Shown piece after piece: positions 1-5,671 of a stretch of 7,935 nucleotides of DNA. The stretch lies in contig JBGSQD010000008.1 of NCBI GenBank assembly GCA_041738275.1, positions 1-7,935 on the forward strand, read 5' to 3'. Both the position numbers and the translations under genes were made by a program. The number at the start of each line of letters is the position of its first letter. Position 1 is the stretch's first letter. The notes under the pieces were generated by a model. The model made no database searches. It had not been told where the DNA came from and was given only the letters and a program-made list of their open reading frames with translations. Origin of the DNA: JACPFJ01 sp041738275. Its GTDB lineage: Bacteria; Desulfobacterota; Desulfuromonadia; Geobacterales; Pseudopelobacteraceae.

Positions 1-48
1 TCCAGAATTGTTAATTAACGTGGGGCTTATCTTTTCAGGGGGCAGAAA

Positions 49-639
49 ATGAATTTTATAAAATCAAAGTTGCGTTGTACATTAGTGGTGTTTTCGTTGA
101 TCGCTATGGTACATATCGGATCTCATAATGCCGGGGCTACAGCAATCACCTTTTCCAATGGTGGTACAGGGGCAAGTTATAATATTTATGAGGTGCATGC
201 GGGAGACGACACCTATGCCTGGACTTCCGGAAGAAGTGTTAACTTTTATGCTACTGCTGGCAGTCTTGTAACTATTAGTTATTCTGCTATCGGTGACAGT
301 ATGGGTGCGAGCGGCTATATAAATAAGCGGAACGACTTTGATTCCTCAAGAATAGAGCTGTTTTCTTTCGGACCGAATATTGTTCCGGTTACTTCAACTG
401 TTACCAAGGCAATAAATGTTGCAGGAAATTACTACCTGTCGTTTTGGCTCGGTAGCGATTATTTAACTACAGCCGATGACGGCTGTAATGTAATTTCTGA
501 CGCAACGCTGAAAGTTTTCAACGCCGAATTTAACAAGCCCTCATCCACTCCTGTCCCAGAGCCCTCTACGATGCTACTCCTTGGTTTCGGTCTTGCAGTT
601 GTTGGATTCTTGAAAAGAAGATCTTCCCAAACAGGATAA
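49..639 (+). CDS. PEP-CTERM sorting-signal protein, secreted
   Basis: This 196-residue protein is exported and probably ends up on the cell surface or in the extracellular matrix. An N-terminal signal peptide (about residues 1-30, basic start then a hydrophobic run, likely cut near AGA/TA) is followed by a Ser/Thr/Gly/Tyr-rich body (31-165) that looks all-beta and resembles no enzyme I know. The C-terminus is a textbook PEP-CTERM tripartite signal: PVPEPST at 168-174, a hydrophobic helix at 175-188, then KRR at 189-191. In known systems an EpsH/exosortase enzyme recognises this tail, and such proteins often accompany exopolysaccharide production. No exosortase gene is in the window. The ATG at 49 is preceded by AGGGGG at 37-42, which supports the start. 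A strong hairpin terminator follows the stop. The gene looks more AT-rich than the downstream kinase gene. The sorting class is secure; the function of the body is unknown. Confidence 0.9.
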   Translation: MNFIKSKLRCTLVVFSLIAMVHIGSHNAGATAITFSNGGTGASYNIYEVHAGDDTYAWTSGRSVNFYATAGSLVTISYSAIGDSMGASGYINKRNDFDSSRIELFSFGPNIVPVTSTVTKAINVAGNYYLSFWLGSDYLTTADDGCNVISDATLKVFNAEFNKPSSTPVPEPSTMLLLGFGLAVVGFLKRRSSQTG

Positions 640-665
640 TGCATAAATAACAACATGTTTCATTG

Positions 666-708
666 ACATAGAAAAGAGGTGCCAGCTGTAGGCACCTCTT
701 TTCTATGT
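666..708 (+). terminator. Strong hairpin terminator after the PEP-CTERM gene
   Basis: The arms 666-683 and 691-708 are perfect 18-base inverted repeats around a 7-base loop. The GC core GAGGTGCC/GGCACCTC is followed by TTTTCTATG, and the opposite strand carries the matching A/T tract, so it could terminate transcription in both directions. It lies 27 bases after the stop of the PEP-CTERM gene. No other gene end is nearby that it could serve. Confidence 0.85.
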
Positions 709-721
709 TGGGAATAGAGTA

Positions 722-860
722 AGCGCCTATGGAACCGGTGCCAGACCCATACCGCGCACCGTTCAGCTTGCCTGTATTGGCTGGGAAGAAGAACAGCGGA
801 GGAAATCCGCTTGATTATGCGTTCCTTTGAAGCCGCTATTTAAGCGGTTTTTTTGTTTTT
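722..860 (+). ncRNA. Candidate structured small RNA or leader (unidentified)
   Basis: This stretch has no supported ORF but dense base-pairing potential. Hairpin 1 pairs 732-735 and 737-741 with 756-764 (GAAC-C-GGTGC against GCACC-GTTC, one bulged C). A weaker hairpin 2 lies at about 764-783 (GCC...GGC). Hairpin 3 pairs AGCGGA (795-800) with TCCGCT (806-811) around a GGAAA loop. A short closing helix can form between AGCGC (722-726) and GCGTT (819-823). A Rho-independent terminator follows immediately (830-860). No promoter is clear. It matches no riboswitch class I can recall, and the next gene starts 288 bases beyond the terminator, so a stand-alone small RNA seems likelier than a leader. 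The structure is read from the sequence by eye; the RNA identity is inference. Confidence 0.35.
830..860 (+). terminator. Rho-independent terminator of the candidate small RNA
   Basis: AAGCCGCT (830-837) pairs with AGCGGTTT (843-850), with one G-T wobble, around a 5-base loop. A T-rich tract follows (848-854, then 856-860). The GC stem plus T run is the classic intrinsic terminator form. The nearest upstream gene already has its own terminator at 666-708, which suggests a separate transcript ends here. Confidence 0.8.
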
Positions 861-1148
861 GCCCTCTGTTCTTTATATTTACGTAATGCAATGGAGCGTG
901 GGCATCTTGACCGTGTTTCGAGAGGATTCATGCTCGAATAATGGCTTTGACTCTTAAGGTTATTCAATCGATACACCTGCTTGAAACACAGGCTGGAAGC
1001 CTGCGCCCCAAGAGAGCTGAATCTGTGTTCACAAATTTATAGAGACTCAAGTCGTAAGGGACGAACCAAGTACATTAAATTTGCATTGCCGCCACACCGC
1101 CACCATGCTAAACACAGGAAGATTAAAGCCAAGGATTGATCGATAACC
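861..1148. other. Gene-poor stretch upstream of the sensor kinase
   Basis: I see no supported gene here. The only open frame I noted is a 23-codon ORF at 886-957 with no ribosome-binding site. The one clear structure is the palindrome at 989-1003. No convincing sigma-70 or sigma-54 promoter for the kinase was found: TTGACC at 908-913 has no well-placed -10 partner. AAGGA at 1131-1135 is the only Shine-Dalgarno-like sequence before the kinase ATG, and its 13-base spacing is long. Confidence 0.6.
989..1003. repeat. Short REP-like palindrome
   Basis: CAGGCT and AGCCTG form a perfect 6-bp stem around a GGA loop. The core GGCTGGAAGCC resembles small dispersed palindromes that I recall from many bacterial genomes. 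Only one copy is visible in the window, so its repeat status is inferred and not shown. Confidence 0.4.
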
Positions 1149-3104
1149 ATGTACAAGGTCCGTGTCTCCATACGCCGCAAGCTGATCTTTGCCACACTGA
1201 CACCGTTGTGTGCCGCCATCATCCTCTGCTGGATGATCGGCGCCGTGCTGATCACCGACCGTATCTTCAGCCAGGCCCAGAAAAAGGTTATCAGTGACCT
1301 GAACTCGGCCCGCAAGGTCTACCTTGACGAGATCAGTCACCTGGCAGGCATCGTCAAGGTCGCCGGTATGAGCCCGGAAATGGCGGCTTCCCTTGAGGCC
1401 GGCCGTTTCACGGCGCTGGAGCGGCTATTGCAGCAGCTGCTGAAGGGCGAACAGCTCAGTTTCCTTAATGTCATCGATGCCGGCGGAGTGGTGCGCTACC
1501 GGGCGGCCAACCCGCAGGCCAGGGGGGATCTGCTGGCCGATGATCCCCTGGTGTCCCGGGCCTTGCGCGGAGAGCCGTCCGGAGGTTCACAGCTGTACTC
1601 TTCGGAGCGCCTTGGACGAGAAAACCCGGCGTTTGCAAGTGGTGTCTCTACTACGATCAAGATCACCCCGTACTCCCGCCCCACATCCCGAATGGCCGAG
1701 GAGCGGGGGCTGCTGCTGGTGGCGGTAGCTCCGCTGCGTGCCGCTGACGGCACGGTGGTCGGGGCGTTGCAGGCCGGTCTTATGCTTAATGGCGATAGCC
1801 GTCTGGTGGACACCATTACCCGGATTGTTTTTGATAAGGAGGAGGGTGGGGCGGCAACAATTTTTCTGGGAGATGTGCGTATTGCCACCAGTGTGCGCGA
1901 TGCGGCCGGAACGCGGGCCACCGGTACCCTCATGTCCGGTGAGGTGGCCAGTACTGTTCTGGACAAGGGGGAGCGCTGGAGCAGCCGCGCCTTTGTGCTC
2001 AATGACTGGAATATATCCGCTTATGAGCCGATACGCGACCCCCAGGGGTCTGCTATCGGAGCTCTGTATGTGGGGATGTCCGAACGCCCCTTCCTGAAGA
2101 TGCGCACCAATCTGAACCTGACCTTTATCGGAGTGCTGCTTTTTGTTGCGCTGATCGGCATTGCCATTTCAACCTGGATCAGCACCCGTCTGGCCGAGCC
2201 GGTGCGTGCCCTGGCGGAAGGTGCCCGCCGCATTGCCGCCGGCGAGCATATCTCTCCGATCGATGTTCATACGGATGACGAGATCGCCCTGCTGGCCGAT
2301 GAATTCAATACCATGAACCGGGAGGTGAATACCCTGAAGCGCACCCTGGAGCAGAAGGTTGTGGAGCGTACCGCCCAGCTGGAGGAGAAGAACCAGCAGT
2401 TGCTGAATGCCCAGAAAGAGCTGGCCAAGGCAGAGCGGTTGGCCGGACTGGGACTCCTGTCGGCGGGGGTGGCCCATGAGATCAATAACCCCCTGGCGAT
2501 CATTCGCGGCAATACGGAGCTCCTGCAGGACGAAATCCCGGTCGAGGCCGAAGCGCGCGAGGAGGTGGAGGCCATCATGGTGGAGGTGGGGCGGATCGAG
2601 CGGATCATTAACAATCTGCGGGTCTTTTCCAAGCGTGAGTCGCTGCTGCCGCACCCCTTTGAGCTGGAAAAGCTCCTGGATGGCATACTGGACCAGATCG
2701 GGCACCAGATCCCCCTGGAGAAGTATTCCCTGGAACGGCCTTATCGCGGTTGCGGCATTGTGGTCAAGGGTGATGAAGAGCGGTTGCGCCAGGTCTTTAC
2801 CAACCTGATCCTGAACGGTTTGCAGGCCATGCCCGAGGGGGGGAGGTTGACGGTGTCGGCGGCTGTTATGGAGGAGGGAAGGCTGGTGAGTGTGACCGTG
2901 AGCGACAACGGTGCCGGTATCAGCCCGGAGCATATGGAAAAGCTCTTTACACCCTTTTTTACGACCAAATCACGGGGAACCGGGCTGGGGCTGGCTGTTT
3001 CATACGGGATTGTCAGCGATCATGGCGGGGAAATCAAGGTTGCAAGCCAGGAAGGTCAGGGTACGACCTTTACGGTGCTTTTGCCCGAGCTGCCCTCAAT
3101 TTGA
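1149..3104 (+). CDS. Membrane sensor histidine kinase (Cache-HAMP-HisKA-HATPase)
   Basis: This 651-residue kinase senses something outside the cytoplasmic membrane and passes the signal on by autophosphorylation. Order of parts: TM helix 1 (about 13-36); a large extracytoplasmic region (37-318) that looks like a double Cache sensor and twice shows the Cache-type hydrophobic return strand (VVGALQAGLML near 203-213, AIGALYVGM at 302-310); TM helix 2 (about 323-344); HAMP (345-397); a coiled coil (395-432); HisKA with phosphoacceptor His443 in AHEINNPL; and HATPase_c with N box (about 548-560), DNGAGI (586-591), F box FTPFFTTK (600-607) and GTGLGLAVSYG (610-620). All catalytic motifs are intact. 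The HEINNPL H box is typical of NtrB/AtoS-like kinases, which often pair with NtrC-family regulators, but no response regulator is in the window. The ATG at 1149 sits just before TM1; its Shine-Dalgarno is weak. The ligand is unknown; Cache domains often bind small organic acids or amino acids. Confidence 0.93.
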   Translation: MYKVRVSIRRKLIFATLTPLCAAIILCWMIGAVLITDRIFSQAQKKVISDLNSARKVYLDEISHLAGIVKVAGMSPEMAASLEAGRFTALERLLQQLLKGEQLSFLNVIDAGGVVRYRAANPQARGDLLADDPLVSRALRGEPSGGSQLYSSERLGRENPAFASGVSTTIKITPYSRPTSRMAEERGLLLVAVAPLRAADGTVVGALQAGLMLNGDSRLVDTITRIVFDKEEGGAATIFLGDVRIATSVRDAAGTRATGTLMSGEVASTVLDKGERWSSRAFVLNDWNISAYEPIRDPQGSAIGALYVGMSERPFLKMRTNLNLTFIGVLLFVALIGIAISTWISTRLAEPVRALAEGARRIAAGEHISPIDVHTDDEIALLADEFNTMNREVNTLKRTLEQKVVERTAQLEEKNQQLLNAQKELAKAERLAGLGLLSAGVAHEINNPLAIIRGNTELLQDEIPVEAEAREEVEAIMVEVGRIERIINNLRVFSKRESLLPHPFELEKLLDGILDQIGHQIPLEKYSLERPYRGCGIVVKGDEERLRQVFTNLILNGLQAMPEGGRLTVSAAVMEEGRLVSVTVSDNGAGISPEHMEKLFTPFFTTKSRGTGLGLAVSYGIVSDHGGEIKVASQEGQGTTFTVLLPELPSI

Positions 3105-4034
3105 CAGTTGATAGACACTGATGCCGCGTTTTCGGAGTGAGCTGATGTAAGCCCTGTTCTGATTATCGATCAGGATGTCGTCGGGACCGATCAGGTTTCC
3201 GGGCTTAAAGCCGCGATTGCCGAATTCCTTTATCAGGGTGAAGTTGGTGCGATTAAAGATCATTACCACACAGCGCAGCTTGTCTACCACAAGTATGTTG
3301 CCATCATTGTCAACGGCTATTCCGGTGACGACTCCAAAACGGCCAGGGGCGCTGCCGCGCTTGCCGAAGACCCTCTGTTTGCCGTCAGCGGAGAAATGAT
3401 ACACCTTGGCTGACGCCGGGATGGTGAAGAGAAAGCCGCCGTCGTGGTCGATGGCAAAGCCGCCCAGCCCACTCTCCTCACGCTCTTTTTCGCTCATGCC
3501 CAGATCCTTTGCCAGATCGATTCCTTTGATGTAAGCCCCCTGCTCATCGGTAATCAGTATCTGCATGGCGGTATAACTGATCTGGTACAACTTGCCTTCA
3601 CGGGCGAAAACACGGTTGGGGGAAAATTTGGCGAATTCGGAAGGAACTCCGGTCAGGTCGATATTGCCGAGCGGTTCACCCCGAAAATTGCAGCGTACAA
3701 GCCGGGTCACCGGTCCCTTGCTGGCCAGCATGGCCAGCTGACCATTGCCGAGAACCACCACATCAGAGACAATTCCGATTGTGGGGTCATAGTCGAAACG
3801 ATATACCTCCATGCCGCTGGTGTTGAATATGGAAACCGCCTCGCCGACCATGGCGTAAATCTCGTTTTTAACCGGATCCTGATTGATTCGGGCCGAGCTG
3901 AAAGGTTTGGTGCCGGAGAAGTCGGACAGGGTATACAGGAAGCTGGCCTTGTACTCCCCGGCTGACGACAGTGAAGCCGTCAGATGCAGGGCAACAGCCA
4001 TGATTGTCATTATCAGAAAGTTGTATTTTTTCAC
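3096..4034 (-). CDS. Secreted NHL-repeat beta-propeller protein
   Basis: This 312-residue protein has a signal peptide (1-25, likely cut after SSA) and then a repeat-rich body. The clearest NHL blades are at about 222-260 (FGKRGSAPGRFG, GIAVDNDGNILVVD, then VVMIF) and 269-308 (EFGNRGFKPGN, ILIDNQNRAYIS, then SVYQ). Weaker blades fill 45-215, so five or six blades are likely. NHL propellers bind proteins or other ligands and are usually not enzymes. Secreted NHL proteins commonly sit beside multiheme cytochrome genes in Geobacter, and a propeller protein has been implicated in OmcS nanowire upkeep. A link to the cytochrome at 5672-7015 is inferred from this and from proximity. The start is GTG at 4034 with AAGGAG six bases upstream. 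The end overlaps the kinase gene by 9 bases, tail to tail. A lone TTGACA on this strand (4092-4087) has no good -10 partner. Confidence 0.85.
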   Translation of the reverse strand: MKKYNFLIMTIMAVALHLTASLSSAGEYKASFLYTLSDFSGTKPFSSARINQDPVKNEIYAMVGEAVSIFNTSGMEVYRFDYDPTIGIVSDVVVLGNGQLAMLASKGPVTRLVRCNFRGEPLGNIDLTGVPSEFAKFSPNRVFAREGKLYQISYTAMQILITDEQGAYIKGIDLAKDLGMSEKEREESGLGGFAIDHDGGFLFTIPASAKVYHFSADGKQRVFGKRGSAPGRFGVVTGIAVDNDGNILVVDKLRCVVMIFNRTNFTLIKEFGNRGFKPGNLIGPDDILIDNQNRAYISSLRKRGISVYQLSN

Positions 4035-4046
4035 AACATGCTCCTT
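4032..4046 (-). promoter_or_regulatory. Ribosome-binding site fixing a GTG start
   Basis: On the minus strand AAGGAG (4046-4041) lies six bases before GTG (4034-4032). An ATG at 4039-4037 is only one base from the AAGGAG and reads ATG-TTG-TGA, so it stops at once in another frame. Spacing and frame therefore both favour the GTG as the true start of the NHL gene. Confidence 0.7.
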
Positions 4047-4170
4047 CAGCTTTTTTGCAGTAATCAGTCTTCAAGTTGTTCTAACATGTCAATAATATAC
4101 GATTTAATGTCTGAAGTACACAGCTTCCAGGCAGTAACTCCAGATGATTGCTGATAGTCGTCAATTATTC

Positions 4171-4179
4171 TGGTATAAT
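4171..4179 (+). promoter_or_regulatory. Extended -10 promoter for the Sel1 gene
   Basis: TGGTATAAT contains a perfect TATAAT hexamer preceded by the TGn extension, which reduces the need for a -35 element. Upstream TTGCTG (4148-4153) is 20 bases away, too far for a standard -35. A transcript starting near 4186 would have a leader of about 30 bases before the ATG at 4215. Confidence 0.6.
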
Positions 4180-4214
4180 TTCTTTGAAAGTTAAATCCAA
4201 CATTGGAGGATACC

Positions 4215-4814
4215 ATGAAGCTGTTATCCATTTTGACGGTATCGGTATGCATTTTAGGAATAACAGCCGGTGTGGTCCTGGCGGATTACAATGCCGGTCT
4301 GAAGGCATACAGGAGTAAAGACTATGGTCGTGCCTTGAAGGAATTCAAGTCGTCCGGCAGCAAGGATTCCAACTACAATCTGGGAGTCATGTATTTCAAA
4401 GGTGAAGGGGTCAAGGCTGATCGTCTTCAAGGCCTGGAATTTTTCAAAAAGGCGGCTGAGCAGGGACATATGAACGCGCAGTTTATCCTGGGAACCATGT
4501 ATGATAAAGGCGAGGACGTCCTTCAGGACAGGGCATTTGCTGCCAGATGGTATCGCAAGGCAGCTGAACAGGGGCATGCCCAGGCACAGTTCAACCTGGG
4601 GCTGATGTACACCAACGGCGAAGGCGTGGAAAAGGACCGCAAGCAAGCGGTTCCCTGGCTGAAGAAGGCCGCCAGTCAGGGACATAAAGGCGCCGGAAAA
4701 CTGCTTGGTGTCATGGGTGAGGAAGTCCCCAAGGCAGCCAAGTCGAAATCAGGCAAGAGCAAGGCCGCCAGTCCGCCAGCATCCGGGGCATTGCCGCCAG
4801 GGCATCCCCGCTAG
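4215..4814 (+). CDS. Secreted Sel1-repeat (TPR-like) protein with basic tail
   Basis: This 199-residue protein has a signal peptide (1-23, cut near VLA/DYN), a TPR-like lead helix pair (AYRSKDYGRALKEFK, 31-45) and Sel1 repeats at about 52-84, 85-120 and 121-156, with a partial one to 168. Each repeat shows the signature LG.MY..GE.V..D...A..W..KAA.QGH. Sel1 repeats are protein-interaction scaffolds. The tail (170-199) is low-complexity, rich in Lys, Ala, Ser and Pro. The frame is open back to a TTG at 4203, but ATG at 4215 is preferred because GGAGGA (4205-4210) sits four bases ahead of it and the signal peptide starts there. Its partner in the periplasm is unknown. It is a paralog of the convergent Sel1 gene at 4827-5237, whose stop lies only 12 bases away. 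Confidence 0.88.
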   Translation: MKLLSILTVSVCILGITAGVVLADYNAGLKAYRSKDYGRALKEFKSSGSKDSNYNLGVMYFKGEGVKADRLQGLEFFKKAAEQGHMNAQFILGTMYDKGEDVLQDRAFAARWYRKAAEQGHAQAQFNLGLMYTNGEGVEKDRKQAVPWLKKAASQGHKGAGKLLGVMGEEVPKAAKSKSGKSKAASPPASGALPPGHPR

Positions 4815-4826
4815 CAAAGGAGTGCC

Positions 4827-5237
4827 TCATTTGACGTCCATTCTCTTCAGCGCCTGCCTGGCATCAACATTGCCTTGCTTGGCGGATTTCTTGTAAAGCT
4901 TGACGGCCTCTTCCCGGCTCGGTTCCACTCCCAGGCCACGTTCGTAGAGCCGTCCCAATCGGTACTGTGCCGAAGAATTTCCCTTGTCGGCCGACTTGCG
5001 ATACCATTGGACCGCCTCGGCATAATCGATCGAAACTCCCTGTCCCTTCTCGTAAATGACACCAGTCATGTACAGTGCCTTGGCATCATCTTCCACTGAT
5101 TTGAACTCTCGCAAGGCTGTCTGGTAATCATCCTTGCGGTATGCTTCCATGCCGTCGAAATAGGCGGCCTGTGCGGAAAGGCAGAAAGAGCCAAGACAGC
5201 AGACACAAAACAAAACCGTAACGAAAGATAACTTCAT
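4827..5237 (-). CDS. Short secreted Sel1-repeat protein, last gene of cytochrome operon
   Basis: This 136-residue protein has a signal peptide (1-24, cut near AQA/AYF) unusually rich in Cys (residues 11, 13, 14, 19), a TPR-like lead segment (AYRKDDYQTALREFK, 32-46) and two full Sel1 repeats (about 52-87 and 88-123) plus a short third. It is a scaffold-type protein expected in the periplasm; its partner is not shown by the sequence. The mature N-terminus is clearly related to that of the plus-strand Sel1 protein, with one repeat fewer and no basic tail. ATG at 5237 is backed by AAGGGG at 5250-5245, seven bases upstream and directly abutting the stop of the lipoprotein gene. The 14-base gap argues for one transcript with the lipoprotein and cytochrome. 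Confidence 0.88.
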   Translation of the reverse strand: MKLSFVTVLFCVCCLGSFCLSAQAAYFDGMEAYRKDDYQTALREFKSVEDDAKALYMTGVIYEKGQGVSIDYAEAVQWYRKSADKGNSSAQYRLGRLYERGLGVEPSREEAVKLYKKSAKQGNVDARQALKRMDVK

Positions 5238-5251
5238 CCTTATTCCCCTTG

Positions 5252-5611
5252 TCAGCGGCTGATATGCCTTTTGTACAATTCTTTACCCGTGTTGCTTTGG
5301 ATGCTCATGCCCTGGTCGCTTACGGTCGCGGTCAGTGTCCTGCTCTCCCCCAGGAAGTTAACCTCCAGGACGTAGTTGTTTTTTTTCGCCTGCTTCCAGA
5401 AAAAGACGAGCGGAGGATTTTGGCTTTTGGGGTACGTAAAGACACCGCTGCCGTCCGCTTTGAATTCAACAATTTCAGGGGAACTGGTATTATCCCAGAT
5501 GCCCACGAGTTCCGGGTCTTTTTTGCTGCAGCTTAATGCCATCACGATCAGCATGACGGCAAAGGTTGCTTTTAGCAGCCGCGTCAAATTATTAAGCGAA
5601 TTGTTTGTCAT
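5252..5611 (-). CDS. Small predicted lipoprotein, function unknown
   Basis: From the ATG at 5611 this is a 119-residue protein with a hydrophobic signal (about 11-27) ending in MALSC, so Cys28 is the likely lipidated residue although the lipobox is not ideal. The mature part contains LVGIWDN, IVEFKADGSGVFTYP and later short beta-prone segments, a pattern like small lipocalin-like or META-type beta domains (structural guess only). The frame extends to an ATG at 5656, giving 134 residues, but that puts about 25 extra residues before the signal. AAAGGA (5627-5622) supports 5611, while the AGG ahead of 5656 is weaker. It begins soon after the cytochrome stop and ends 14 bases before the Sel1 start, so all three are probably co-transcribed. 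I do not recognise the family. Its place suggests a role in folding, export or anchoring of the cytochrome. Confidence 0.8.
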   Translation of the reverse strand: MTNNSLNNLTRLLKATFAVMLIVMALSCSKKDPELVGIWDNTSSPEIVEFKADGSGVFTYPKSQNPPLVFFWKQAKKNNYVLEVNFLGESRTLTATVSDQGMSIQSNTGKELYKRHISR

Positions 5612-5671
5612 GTCCTGTATTTCCTTTCCCATCACGGATTTAACCTGTTGAATCATCGAAGTACCTTGGTA

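Noticed and set aside
690..706. Sigma-54 promoter-like GGCAC-N5-TTCT
   Set aside because: The essential GC of the -12 element is missing and the bases are fully explained as the right arm of the terminator hairpin.
730..790. Cobalamin-riboswitch-like fragments (GGAACCGGTG, GGCTGGGAAG)
   Set aside because: The B12-box sequence ending in GACCTGCC is missing, the order and spacing of the conserved blocks do not fit, and no cobalamin gene follows.
886..957. 23-codon ORF between the RNA candidate and the kinase
   Set aside because: It has no ribosome-binding site, no recognisable sequence feature and no neighbour that suggests translation.
2169..2933. 254-codon open frame on the minus strand inside the kinase gene
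   Set aside because: It lies wholly antisense to the HAMP, HisKA and HATPase parts, whose motifs are intact, and its His/Gln/Leu-rich translation resembles no protein. It is a GC-driven shadow.
3444..3965. 173-codon plus-strand frame opposite the NHL gene
   Set aside because: The minus-strand frame has a signal peptide, a ribosome-binding site and NHL blades; the plus-strand product has none of these.
4064..4252. 62-codon minus-strand frame in the divergent region
   Set aside because: It covers the promoter and start of the plus-strand Sel1 gene, has no recognisable domain, and seems to be a chance frame in AT-rich sequence.
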